DNA from: CAVPWP01 sp050789285
GTDB lineage: Bacteria > Pseudomonadota > Alphaproteobacteria > Rhodobacterales > Rhodobacteraceae
DNA: 64,000 nucleotides
Assembly (NCBI RefSeq): GCF_050789285.1
Contig: NZ_JBOUVX010000001.1
Span: forward strand, 930,001 to 994,000
Direction of reading: 5' to 3'
Position 1 is the stretch's first letter, and each line of letters begins with the position of its first letter. The notes below the pieces were generated by a model. The model was not told the DNA's origin, did not search any database, and worked only from the letters and a program-made list of their open reading frames with translations. The position numbers were made by a program, and so were the translations under genes. Positions 8,580 through 17,291 of the stretch are shown piece after piece.

Positions 8580-8624
8580 ATGATCCGGGGTGGCGTCGCC
8601 TGCGCAAAGGCCGGCCGCGCATGA
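8580..8624 (+). CDS. 14-codon leader ORF coupled to the SDR gene
   Basis: The best ribosome-binding site in this leader (GGGAGGAACGG) does not serve the SDR ATG directly but an ATG at 8580 that opens MIRGGVACAKAGRA and stops in a TGA overlapping the SDR start (ATGA). Ribosomes ending this peptide would re-initiate on the SDR. No function beyond coupling is apparent; it may be the residue of a deleted gene. Confidence 0.4.
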   Translation: MIRGGVACAKAGRA

Positions 8625-9346
8625 GCGCGGGGGTCTCCTTCGACTTTTCCGGCGCGCGGGTCCTGGTGATCGGCGCAAGCCGCGGCGGCATCGGCGCCGC
8701 GATCGCGCGCGCCTTCCGCGCCGCAGGCGCCGAGGTCGGCATCACCGGGGCCGAGGACGCGCCCGCCCCCGAAGACGCCGCCCTTCCCTATACCCGCCTC
8801 GACGTGACCGACACCGCCGCCGTGGACGCCTGCGCCGCGGGCCATGCCCGGCTCGACGTGCTTGTGAACTGCGCCGCAACCACCCGCCGCGGCGAAGAGA
8901 TGGCACCGGCCCTTTTCTCGCACATCCTCGACGTCAACCTGACAGGGTCCCTGCGCACCGCGCTTGCGCTCCATCCCGCGCTCAAGGCCGCGCGGGGGCG
9001 GGTCATCAACATCGCCTCGATGTATGCCCGGTTCGGGAGCCCCCGGAACCCGGCCTATGGCGCCTCGAAGGCGGGGGTGGAGCAACTGACGAAATCGCTC
9101 GCGATCGCCTGGGCGCCCGACGGCATCCGCGTGAACGCCATCGCGCCGGGCTTCATCGTGACCGAGCAATCCGCCCGCGCCCGGCAGGATCCGGCCTTCG
9201 TTGCCGGGATCGAGGCGCGCACGCCGATGCGCCGCTGGGGCCAGCCCGACGACATCGTGGGGGCCGCGCTGTTCCTTGCCTCGGACGCGAGCGGCTTCGT
9301 GACGGGCGCCTGCCTGCCCGTGGATGGGGGGTATTCGGTTGTCTGA
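8621..9346 (+). CDS. SDR family oxidoreductase
   Basis: A 241-residue classical short-chain dehydrogenase with IGASRGGIG near residue 16 (one extra Gly in the usual TGxxxGIG), NCAA near 85, catalytic Ser in NIASMYA and AYGASK near 145, and the C-terminal FVTGACLPVDGGYS seen in many sugar/polyol SDRs. The chosen ATG overlaps the leader peptide stop; in-frame upstream starts lack a ribosome-binding site. It is the first full gene of the operon controlled by the two LacI palindromes, so it probably oxidises the imported polyol or an intermediate of it. Confidence 0.88.
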   Translation: MSAGVSFDFSGARVLVIGASRGGIGAAIARAFRAAGAEVGITGAEDAPAPEDAALPYTRLDVTDTAAVDACAAGHARLDVLVNCAATTRRGEEMAPALFSHILDVNLTGSLRTALALHPALKAARGRVINIASMYARFGSPRNPAYGASKAGVEQLTKSLAIAWAPDGIRVNAIAPGFIVTEQSARARQDPAFVAGIEARTPMRRWGQPDDIVGAALFLASDASGFVTGACLPVDGGYSVV

Positions 9347-9358
9347 GGGGGAACGCGC

Positions 9359-10513
9359 ATGACGGGATATGCGGGCATCGGCGCCGCGGTGATCGGCACG
9401 GGCTTCATCGGCACGGTGCATGTGCAGGCGTTGCGGCGGCTGGGCGTGCAGCTTCGCGGCGTGCTTGGCAGCTCGGCCGACCGCGGGGCCGAGCGCGCGG
9501 CGGCGCTGGGCGTGGCCCGGGCCTATGGCTCGCTCGACGAGGTGCTGTCGGACCCGGGGGTTCAGGTGGTGCATGTCACCTCGCCCAACCACGCGCATTA
9601 CGCGCAGGTCAAGGCGATCCTCGGCGCCGGCAAGCACGTGATCTGCGAAAAGCCGCTTGCCATGACCAGCGCGCAGTCGGCCGAGATGGTAAAGATCGCC
9701 CGCGCCTCCGGCAGGGTCGCGGCGGTCTGCTACAACATCCGCTTCTATCCCCTGAACCAGCAGGCCTACGGCATGGTCAGGGCAGGCGAGCTGGGCGACA
9801 TCCGCTTCGTCACCGGCCATTACCATCAGGACTGGCTGGCCAAACCCACGGACTGGAACTGGCGCCTGCAATCCGAGATCGGCGGCGCGCTGCGGTCGGT
9901 GGGCGATATCGGCACGCACTGGATCGACCTGACAAGCTTCATCACCGGAATGAAGGTGACCGAGGTCCTGGCGGAACTCGCCACCTTCCTGCCCGAGCGG
10001 CAGAAACCCACCGGCCCGGTCGAGACCTTCTCGAGCGTGGCGGGCGCGACCGAGACCGTCCGCGTCGACACCGACGACGCCGCGATGATCATGCTGCGCT
10101 ACGACACCGGTGCGCGCGGTGTGATGAGCACGAGCCAGATCAACACCGGGCGAAAGAACGCGCTGCACTGGGACGTCGCGGGCGCCAAGGCCAGCGTCGC
10201 CTGGGACAGCGAGACGCCCGACCACCTTTTCGTGGGCCACCGCGACGCACCGAACCAGCTGATGATGCGGGACGTCACGCTGATGAACGCCCCGGGTCGC
10301 GCGGCGGCAAGCCTGCCGCCCGGGCACGTGGAAGGCTTCGCGGATTCGTTCTTCAACTTCTTCCGCGCGGTCTACGGTGACGTGGCGGCAGGCGGGCGCA
10401 GCCCCAACGCGACCTGGGCCAGCTTCGAGGACGGGCACTACGAGATGCAGGTCTGCGACGCGGTGCTGCGCTCGGCGCGCGAGGGGCGCTGGGTCCGGCT
10501 CGACGAGATCTGA
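9359..10513 (+). CDS. Gfo/Idh/MocA family oxidoreductase
   Basis: A 384-residue protein with the N-terminal Rossmann motif VIGTGFIGTVH, the family hallmark CEKPLA near residue 99, and a C-terminal mixed alpha/beta domain containing VGDIGTHWIDL, where the Asp and His are the usual catalytic pair. Members oxidise inositols, sugars and their derivatives with NAD(P). MocA of rhizopine catabolism belongs here. It is followed after 13 nt by the sugar-isomerase-like gene with a good GGAGGG site, consistent with one catabolic operon. Confidence 0.9.
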   Translation: MTGYAGIGAAVIGTGFIGTVHVQALRRLGVQLRGVLGSSADRGAERAAALGVARAYGSLDEVLSDPGVQVVHVTSPNHAHYAQVKAILGAGKHVICEKPLAMTSAQSAEMVKIARASGRVAAVCYNIRFYPLNQQAYGMVRAGELGDIRFVTGHYHQDWLAKPTDWNWRLQSEIGGALRSVGDIGTHWIDLTSFITGMKVTEVLAELATFLPERQKPTGPVETFSSVAGATETVRVDTDDAAMIMLRYDTGARGVMSTSQINTGRKNALHWDVAGAKASVAWDSETPDHLFVGHRDAPNQLMMRDVTLMNAPGRAAASLPPGHVEGFADSFFNFFRAVYGDVAAGGRSPNATWASFEDGHYEMQVCDAVLRSAREGRWVRLDEI

Positions 10514-10526
10514 CGGAGGGACAGGG

Positions 10527-11441
10527 ATGAAACTGGGATTGCTGACGGCCCCCTTCGAGGCGACGCCCCTGATGGAAGTGGCCGACTGGGCCGGCGCGAA
10601 CGGGTTCTCGGCGATGGAGATCGCCTGCTGGCCCGCCTCGGGTGGCGAGAGACGGCGCTATGCCGGGACCAGCCACATCGACGTGGACGGGCTGACGACG
10701 TCGCACGGCGCCGAGATCGTGGCGGGCCTTGCCGCGCGCGGGATCGAGATTTCCGCCCTCGGCTATTATCCCAACCCGCTGCACGCCGACGCCGCGCATC
10801 GCGACGCGGTGATCGGGCATCTGAAGAAGGTCATCACCGCGGCGGGCGTGATGGGCGTGAGGGTCGTCAACACCTTCGTCGGCGGCGACCGGACGCTGAA
10901 CGTGGACGAGAACTGGAAGCGCGCGCAGACGATCTTCGCCCCCGTCGTGGCCCATGCCCGCGACGCGGGCGTGACGCTTTGCTTCGAGAACTGCCCGATG
11001 ATCTTCAGCCACGACGAGTGGCCGGGCGGACACAACATCGCCCACAGCCCGAAGATCTGGCGCCGCATCTTCGACGAATGGGGCGACGCGGTCGGCATGA
11101 ACTTCGACCCCTCGCACCTGGTCTGGCAATTCATCGACCAGGCCCGCTTCATCAAGGAATTCGGGCCGCGCATGGCCCATGTCCATGCCAAGGACGTCAT
11201 GATCGACCGTGACGGGCTTTACGAGAACGGCGTGATGTCGGTCGGCATGGGCTGGCAGGTGCCCCGCCTTTGCGGCCTGGGCGACGTGGACTGGCCGGGC
11301 TTCTTCTCGGGCCTCTACCGCGCCGGCTACGACGGGCCCGTCATCATCGAGCACGAGGACCGCCTGTTCGAAGGCACCGACGAGAAGATCAAGCGCGGCT
11401 TCTGCCTGGCGCGCGACGTTCTTGCCCCGTTCATCAAGTGA
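10527..11441 (+). CDS. Sugar phosphate isomerase/epimerase family TIM barrel (IolE/MocC-like)
   Basis: A 304-residue AP-endonuclease-2-like TIM barrel. Candidate metal ligands are in LCFENCP (Glu), GMNFDPSHL (Asp, His), HVHAKD (His) and VIIEHED (Glu), the order found in xylose-isomerase-like epimerases and inosose dehydratases. IolE and MocC are relatives, so dehydration or epimerisation of a keto-polyol is likely. It sits between a Gfo/Idh dehydrogenase and an ABC importer in an operon and would act on the keto product of the dehydrogenase. The exact reaction is inferred only from context. Confidence 0.85.
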   Translation: MKLGLLTAPFEATPLMEVADWAGANGFSAMEIACWPASGGERRRYAGTSHIDVDGLTTSHGAEIVAGLAARGIEISALGYYPNPLHADAAHRDAVIGHLKKVITAAGVMGVRVVNTFVGGDRTLNVDENWKRAQTIFAPVVAHARDAGVTLCFENCPMIFSHDEWPGGHNIAHSPKIWRRIFDEWGDAVGMNFDPSHLVWQFIDQARFIKEFGPRMAHVHAKDVMIDRDGLYENGVMSVGMGWQVPRLCGLGDVDWPGFFSGLYRAGYDGPVIIEHEDRLFEGTDEKIKRGFCLARDVLAPFIK

Positions 11442-11499
11442 AGAAGGGCCCCAAGGCCCCGGACTGCAACCTACTGGAACCCGATAGAGAGGACTGACC

Positions 11500-12537
11500 A
11501 TGACAAGACTTCTGACAGGCGCCGCGGCGCTGATGATGAGCGTGGCGCTGGCGCCCGCGGCCTTCGCCGAGGCCCATGGCGGCTATGTGATCGGCGTGTC
11601 GAACACCGTTCAGGGCAATGGCTGGCGCGAAGAGATGATCTGCGCCATGCGCGCCCAGGCGCTGGTCGAGCCCGACGTGACCAGCCTGATCGTGGCGCAC
11701 CGCAACACCGACAGCGCGGGCCAGCTCGAGGACATCAACAACCTGATCGAGGCCGGCGTGAACGCGATCGTGCTGAACCCGTCGAACCCCGACGCGCTGA
11801 ACTCGGCGCTCGAGGCGGCGATGGCGCAGGGCATCGTCGTGGTCGCGGTCGACGCGGGCGTGACGGTCGATGGGGCGTACATCCTGTCGAACAATCAGGA
11901 GGAATACGCCTATCTCGGCGCGCGCTGGCTGTTCGAGCAACTCGGCGGCGAGGGTGACGTGGTCTACATGCGCGGCATCGCCGGCGTGTCGGCCGACACC
12001 GACCGCGACAACGGCTTCCGCCGGGCGCTGGCCGAGTTTCCCGGCATCAACGTGGTCCACGAGGTCTTCACCGGCTGGCAGCAGGACCAGGGCAAGCAGC
12101 AGATGTTCGACTTCCTCGCCACCGGCATTCCCTTCGATGGGGTGTGGACCTCGGGCATCGACAACGTGATCGTCGACGCCTTCGTCGAAAGCGGCGCGCC
12201 GCTGGTGCCGATCGTGGGTGCGGACAACGCGGGCTTCGTCGGCCAGCTGTCTTCCGTCGAGGGGCTGATGGGCGCGGCCGTGACCAACCCCGGCTCGGTC
12301 GGTGGCGCAGGGATCGCGCTGGCGGTCGACATCCTGAACGGCAATGCCCCCGACAGCAACGTGGTCCTGGTCGATCCCGTGCTGTGGGAGAACACCACCG
12401 AGGAAGGCCGCGCGACGCTGGCCGCGGCGCAGAACCCCAACCTCGATCCCGAATGGCCGGTCTCGGTCTCGATCCCTGGCTGGACCGACTACACGATGGA
12501 GCAGATCATCGCCTGCAAGGGACCCGGCGAGGGTTGA
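11500..12537 (+). CDS. Periplasmic sugar/polyol-binding protein (ribose type)
   Basis: A 345-residue binding protein of the periplasmic-binding-protein type I/4 family (RbsB, MocB, IbpA relatives). The Sec signal peptide ends at AFAEA. The mature part has the usual VIGVSNTVQGNGWREEM opening and INNLIEAGVNAIVLNPSNPD in lobe 1. It would capture the substrate and deliver it to the two permeases encoded behind it. A strong hairpin between its stop and the ATPase gene suggests it is produced in excess, as is common for binding proteins. Confidence 0.92.
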   Translation: MTRLLTGAAALMMSVALAPAAFAEAHGGYVIGVSNTVQGNGWREEMICAMRAQALVEPDVTSLIVAHRNTDSAGQLEDINNLIEAGVNAIVLNPSNPDALNSALEAAMAQGIVVVAVDAGVTVDGAYILSNNQEEYAYLGARWLFEQLGGEGDVVYMRGIAGVSADTDRDNGFRRALAEFPGINVVHEVFTGWQQDQGKQQMFDFLATGIPFDGVWTSGIDNVIVDAFVESGAPLVPIVGADNAGFVGQLSSVEGLMGAAVTNPGSVGGAGIALAVDILNGNAPDSNVVLVDPVLWENTTEEGRATLAAAQNPNLDPEWPVSVSIPGWTDYTMEQIIACKGPGEG

Positions 12538-12548
12538 TCCCATCCGCT

Positions 12549-12576
12549 CCGGCCCCCGCTTCTCCCCGGGGGCCGG
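12549..12576 (+). terminator. Intercistronic hairpin after the binding-protein gene
   Basis: Positions 12549-12558 (CCGGCCCCCG) pair with 12567-12576 around an 8-nt loop, followed by GGTTTCTC. The weak T tract fits partial termination or protection of the upstream message rather than a full stop. Confidence 0.6.
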
Positions 12577-12607
12577 GGTTTCTCGGGCAGTCAACGACAA
12601 GAGCCAG

Positions 12608-14092
12608 ATGACCGACATTCCCCTTCTCGAAGCCACCGGCGTCGCCAAGAGCTTTGGCGCCGTGCGCGCCCTGACCGATGCCCGGCTGACGGTCGGGCGC
12701 GGCGAAGTGGTGGCGCTGATGGGGGCGAACGGCGCAGGGAAATCCACCTTCGTGAAGATCCTGACCGGCGCGCTCAGGCCCGACGCCGGGACCATCATGA
12801 TCGCAGGCCGCGCGGCGCGCGTGGGCTCGCCCGCCACCGCCCGGAGGTCCGGCCTTGTCCCGGTCTACCAGGAACCCTCGCTGATCCCCGACCTCGACGT
12901 GGCCGACAACCTGCGCCTTGGCGACACGCCGGTCGGCGCCTTCCGCGACTGGGTGGCGGAACTGGGGATCGAGGGCTTGCGCCTGTCCGACATGATCTCG
13001 GCCCTGCCGCTTGCCACGCTGCGCATCCTTGACCTTGCCCGCGCGCTGGCGGCCGAGCCCGACGTGCTCTTGCTGGACGAAATGACCGCCGCCCTCCCCA
13101 CGGACCTGGTCGAGCGGGTGCTGACGGTGGTGCGCGCCCGTGCCGACGACGGGATGGGCGTGATCTACGTCTCGCACCGATTTGCCGAGATCTCCCGGCT
13201 TTGCGACCGCGCCACCGTGCTGCGCGACGGTCGCAGCGTCGGCGACCTGAAGATCGAACCGGGGGTCGAGGAACGCGCGGTCGAGCTGATGCTGGGCGAG
13301 CACCTGACCCTCGGCGCCCGGCAGGTGCCGGCGACGGCGCAAGCGCGCTCTGGCACGCCGCGCCTGTCGGTCCGGGGTCTTGCGGCGCTGCCCAAGCTGA
13401 CGGATGTGTCCTTCGACCTGCACGCCGGCGAGGTGCTGGGCGTGGTGGCGCTCGAGGGGCAGGGCCAGGACGAGTTGTTCGACGTGCTGGCCGGCTTCCG
13501 AAAGGCCACCGCGGGCCGGATCGCGCTTGACGGCCGCCCCGTCGCCTTCGCCCATCCCGCCGAGGCCATCGCCAGGGGCATCACCTATGTCCCCGGCAAC
13601 CGCGCCGAAGCCTTGATGCCGCAGCGCTCGGTGCGCGAGAACATTGCGCTGCCGTTCTCGGCCCGGATGCGCAACTGGGGGCCGCTGCGCCTGCGGTACG
13701 AGGCCGCGCGCGTGGCCCATGCCATCGAGCGGCTGCAGATCGACACCCGCGCCCAGGGCGAGGTGCAGCGTCTCTCGGGCGGAAACCAGCAGAAGGTCAC
13801 GATCGGCCGCTGGCTGGCCACCGGGGTCGAGACGCTGCTGCTTTTCGACCCGACCCGGGGCATCGACGTGCGCACCAAGCGCCAGATCTACCCGCTGGTC
13901 CGCGAGCTGGCAGAGCAAGGCGCGGCGGTGCTGTTCTACACCTCGGAGCTGGCCGAGGTCGCGCTGGCCTGCGACCGGGCCATCGTCATCTTCGGCGGCC
14001 GGGTGGTCGACGTGATCGACGGGGCGCAGGCGGACGAGCCAACGCTGATGCGCGCGGCCTACGGCCTGACCGCCCGCGAGGCGGTGGCGTGA
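12608..14092 (+). CDS. Sugar ABC transporter ATP-binding protein (RbsA/MglA type)
   Basis: A 494-residue protein with two fused nucleotide-binding domains, as usual for carbohydrate-uptake transporter-2 ATPases. Domain 1 has Walker A GANGAGKST near residue 40 and Walker B VLLLDEMTA, but a degenerate signature (ISALPLATLRIL). Domain 2 has no canonical P-loop (EGQGQDELF) but a good LSGGNQQKV signature and Walker B LLLFDPTRG. This asymmetry is typical of the RbsA family. The start MTDIPLLEATG begins the family similarity; the upstream extension overlaps the binding-protein gene in another frame. Confidence 0.92.
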   Translation: MTDIPLLEATGVAKSFGAVRALTDARLTVGRGEVVALMGANGAGKSTFVKILTGALRPDAGTIMIAGRAARVGSPATARRSGLVPVYQEPSLIPDLDVADNLRLGDTPVGAFRDWVAELGIEGLRLSDMISALPLATLRILDLARALAAEPDVLLLDEMTAALPTDLVERVLTVVRARADDGMGVIYVSHRFAEISRLCDRATVLRDGRSVGDLKIEPGVEERAVELMLGEHLTLGARQVPATAQARSGTPRLSVRGLAALPKLTDVSFDLHAGEVLGVVALEGQGQDELFDVLAGFRKATAGRIALDGRPVAFAHPAEAIARGITYVPGNRAEALMPQRSVRENIALPFSARMRNWGPLRLRYEAARVAHAIERLQIDTRAQGEVQRLSGGNQQKVTIGRWLATGVETLLLFDPTRGIDVRTKRQIYPLVRELAEQGAAVLFYTSELAEVALACDRAIVIFGGRVVDVIDGAQADEPTLMRAAYGLTAREAVA

Positions 14093-15030
14093 CCGCGTTC
14101 CTGCGCAAGCATGCCTGGGTGATCGGGCTGGCGGTGCTGCTTCTGCTGCTTCTGGGCGTCACGCGGATGATCCAGCCGAATTTCGGCGCCTCGGGTCTTG
14201 AAAGCCTTGCGCGCGCGGCGCTGCCCTTCGTCTTCGCCACGGCGGGGATGACCGTGGTGGTGATCGTCGGCGGCATCGACCTGTCGGTCGCCTCGATCAT
14301 GGCGGTGGCCGCCGTGCTGGCGGCGACCCTGATGGAGCGGATGGCGGGGGTGCCGGCCGTGCTGATCGTGCTGGCGGCGGGCCTGGCCATGGGGCTGATC
14401 AACGGGGCGCTGATCGTGCTCAGCCGGGTGCCCGACATCGTGGTGACGCTTGCCATGCTCTTCGTGTGGGAGGGCGTCGCCCTCCTGATCATGGAGACCC
14501 CGGGCGGTTCGGTCACGGGCTGGCTGAGCGCGGCGACGCGCGGCTCGTTCGGGATCGACCTGCTGCCGCAGGCGCTGGTCATCACGGTGGTCTGCATCGC
14601 GCTGGTCTGGGTGCCGATCCGACGGTCGAAGCTGGGCCTGTCGATCTATGCCACCGGCTCGGACGAGCTTGCGGCCTTCCGTTCTGGCGTCGCGGTGGGG
14701 CGCACGCGGATCATCGCCTACGGCATCTGCGGCCTGTTCTGCGCCATGGGCGGGCTCAGCCTTGCCGCGCTGACCGGCATCGGCGAGCCCGTGCCCGGTC
14801 CCTACCTGATGGCGTCGGTCGCCGCCGTGGTGCTGGGCGGCGTGGTGCTGGGCGGCGGGAAGGGGGGAATTCTCGGCCCCATCATCGCGGTGTTCATCCT
14901 CAGGATCATCCGCACGATCCTGACGCTGCTTGCGGTCGACCCCAACGTGACCACCATCATCGAGGGGGTGATCATGGTCGGCGTCGTCATGCTCGGGACG
15001 GCGCTTACGCTGCGGGAGGCGCGCCGATGA
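14089..15030 (+). CDS. Sugar ABC transporter permease (RbsC type), subunit 1
   Basis: A 313-residue hydrophobic permease of the BPD_transp_2 family with the conserved VVIVGGIDLSVASIMA motif near residue 60 and GVVLGGGKGGILGPIIAVF near the C-terminus. It starts with GTG overlapping the ATPase stop (GTGA). Together with the next gene it forms the heterodimeric membrane channel of the importer. Confidence 0.92.
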   Translation: MTAFLRKHAWVIGLAVLLLLLLGVTRMIQPNFGASGLESLARAALPFVFATAGMTVVVIVGGIDLSVASIMAVAAVLAATLMERMAGVPAVLIVLAAGLAMGLINGALIVLSRVPDIVVTLAMLFVWEGVALLIMETPGGSVTGWLSAATRGSFGIDLLPQALVITVVCIALVWVPIRRSKLGLSIYATGSDELAAFRSGVAVGRTRIIAYGICGLFCAMGGLSLAALTGIGEPVPGPYLMASVAAVVLGGVVLGGGKGGILGPIIAVFILRIIRTILTLLAVDPNVTTIIEGVIMVGVVMLGTALTLREARR

Positions 15031-16034
15031 GCACGACCGACACCGATCCGCCCCTTGTCCGCTTCGGGCGCCTGCTGCGCGACAATCCGATCATCCCGCT
15101 GATCGTCTTCCTTGTGCTGCTCATCGCCGTGCTCGAGGTGATGCGCCCCGGCATCGTCATGCCCGTGCGGATCGGGCGCGACGGGCTTGTCTCCAGCTTC
15201 TGGCTGGGCAACCTGATCAAGTTCGCCATCCCCTTGGCGATGCTGGCCGCCTGCCAGGTCCTGACCATGCTGACGGGCGGCATCGACCTGAGCGTGGGCG
15301 TGGTGGCCACCGTCTCGGCCTTCGTCTGCGCGACGCTCAGTTCGATCTGGGGCGTGCCGCAGGCCGTCCTCGTGGCGCTGGCCTGCGGTCTGGCGGTCGG
15401 GGTCGTGAACGGGATCGGCGTCGGCATCGTGCGGGTGCACCCGCTGATCATGACGCTTGGCACCGGGCTGATCGCCACGGGCTGCCTCCAGGTCTATCAG
15501 CGGACCGTCATCAATGCGGGCACCAGGATTCCCGACTTCCTCGAATGGCTGGGCACGGGGCGGACACTGGGGATGCCGAACGGCCTGATCCTGTTCATCC
15601 CCTTCGCGCTGTTCATACTTGCGCTCATGCGCTTCACGGGCTTCGGCCGGACGCTGTTCGCGCTGGGCTCGAACGAGAAGGCGGCGAAGCTGTCGGGCGT
15701 GAAATCCTGGCAGGTGCTGATCGCGCTCTACGCGCTGTCGGGGCTGATCGCGGCGATCACGGGGCTTCTCTATCTGGGCATGATCCGGGCGCCGTCGCTG
15801 AGCCTTGCCAACCCGCTGCTGCTGCCCTCTGTCGCCGCGGCGGTGATCGGTGGAACCTCGATCTTCGGCGGGCGCGGCAGTTTCGCGGGCGCCATCGTCG
15901 GCGCGCTGATCTTGCGGGTGCTCGACACCATGCTGACGCTCTTGCAGATGCCCGAGGGCGCGCGCACCGCCCTGTTCGGGCTTATCATCCTGACCGTGAC
16001 GGCCCTTTACGTCCGCATCACGGGCTCACGCTAG
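15027..16034 (+). CDS. Sugar ABC transporter permease (RbsC type), subunit 2
   Basis: A 335-residue permease of the same family, with LTMLTGGIDLSVGVVATVS and VIGGTSIFGGRGSFAGAIVG. Its ATG overlaps the first permease stop (ATGA). Two different permeases for one ATPase and one binding protein mean the transporter is a heterodimer rather than an RbsC homodimer. Confidence 0.92.
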   Translation: MSTTDTDPPLVRFGRLLRDNPIIPLIVFLVLLIAVLEVMRPGIVMPVRIGRDGLVSSFWLGNLIKFAIPLAMLAACQVLTMLTGGIDLSVGVVATVSAFVCATLSSIWGVPQAVLVALACGLAVGVVNGIGVGIVRVHPLIMTLGTGLIATGCLQVYQRTVINAGTRIPDFLEWLGTGRTLGMPNGLILFIPFALFILALMRFTGFGRTLFALGSNEKAAKLSGVKSWQVLIALYALSGLIAAITGLLYLGMIRAPSLSLANPLLLPSVAAAVIGGTSIFGGRGSFAGAIVGALILRVLDTMLTLLQMPEGARTALFGLIILTVTALYVRITGSR

Positions 16035-16043
16035 GGAGGGGAC

Positions 16044-17120
16044 ATGGCGAAATTTCGCATCGTCGGCATCAGCTTCGACCACATGCACATGGGCGACCTC
16101 CTGCGCCTTGTTCACGAACATCCCGACGCCGAGATCGCGGGGCTCTTCGATCCCGATCTCGCCAAGATGCATTCTGTCGCGGGCAAGTTCGGCCTGGCCG
16201 CCGATCGCTATTTCACGGATTTCGACGCCTGCATGGCGGCGGGGCCCTATGACATGGCGATCCTCTGTGCGGCCACCGCCGATCACGCCGACTTCGTCGA
16301 GCGCCTTGCCCCCCATGGCGTTCATGTCTTCGTGGAAAAGCCCTTCGCCGCCAGCGTGGCCGACGCCCGTCGCATGATCGCGGCGATGGCGGGCACCGGC
16401 AGGCAGATGGCGATCAACTGGCCCCTGCGGTGGGTGGAAAGCCACGTCACGGCGAAACGCCTGATCGACGACGGCATGATCGGGGACCTGCGCGAGGTGC
16501 ATTACTACGACGGCAACCGCGGGCCGCTTTTCCATCTTGCCGACAAGGTCGAGGTGAGCCCGGAAGAGGTCGAACGGCAGAAGCCCGGCAGCTGGTGGTA
16601 CAAGCGCGCCGCGGGCGGCGGATCGCTGCTTGACTACATGGGCTACGGCGCCACGCTCGGCACCTGGTTCATGGGCGGCGAGGCGCCGCTCGAGGTGACC
16701 TGCACCGTCGATCACACCCCCGGGATCGAGGTCGATCAGCATGCCATCGCCGTCTGCCGCTATGCCCGCGGCCTTAGCAAGATGGAAACCCGCTGGGGCA
16801 CCTTCACCGACCCCTGGACGACCCAGCCGCAGCCGACCTGCGGCTTCACCTTCGTCGGAAGCGACGGCACCATCGCCTCGCCCGACTACGCACGCACGGT
16901 GACGGTGCAGACACGCGCCCGCCCCGAGCGCCACGAGATCGCCGTCGACCCGCTGAAACCCGGCGAACGCAACGCGATCGAGTATGTGCTGGGCTGCCTT
17001 GCGCGCGGCGAGCGCGTGGGCGGCCCGCTCGATCCCGCGCTGTGCCTGACCGGGCAGCGCATCGTCGATACCGCCGCCCTGTCGGCCCGGACGAAGCGCA
17101 CCGTGGATCTTGTCCCCTGA
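16044..17120 (+). CDS. Gfo/Idh/MocA family oxidoreductase (second copy)
   Basis: A 358-residue member with FVEKPFAAS near residue 98 and a C-terminal domain containing GGGSLLDYMGYGATLGTWF. The N-terminal nucleotide loop is atypical: the usual GxGxxG is replaced by VGISFDHMHMGD, so cofactor use may differ or the fold may serve another role. It follows the second permease by 9 nt and closes the catabolic operon. It probably acts on the same polyol or a downstream keto-sugar. The 171 nt behind it hold no gene and only a short GGGGCCCC palindrome. Confidence 0.85.
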   Translation: MAKFRIVGISFDHMHMGDLLRLVHEHPDAEIAGLFDPDLAKMHSVAGKFGLAADRYFTDFDACMAAGPYDMAILCAATADHADFVERLAPHGVHVFVEKPFAASVADARRMIAAMAGTGRQMAINWPLRWVESHVTAKRLIDDGMIGDLREVHYYDGNRGPLFHLADKVEVSPEEVERQKPGSWWYKRAAGGGSLLDYMGYGATLGTWFMGGEAPLEVTCTVDHTPGIEVDQHAIAVCRYARGLSKMETRWGTFTDPWTTQPQPTCGFTFVGSDGTIASPDYARTVTVQTRARPERHEIAVDPLKPGERNAIEYVLGCLARGERVGGPLDPALCLTGQRIVDTAALSARTKRTVDLVP

Positions 17121-17291
17121 CCGGCGGCGCGAGGGGCCCCTGGCCCTTTGGCGGGACGCCGGGTCGGACGGGCGCAGACCCTGCGGACGGACATGCCGTC
17201 CGACGATCATCGGCAGCACGACGCCCACGATTGCGACCGCACAGGGTCCGATCGACAGCCAGCTGTCGAAAAGCGGTGCTGGGCGGCGTCG

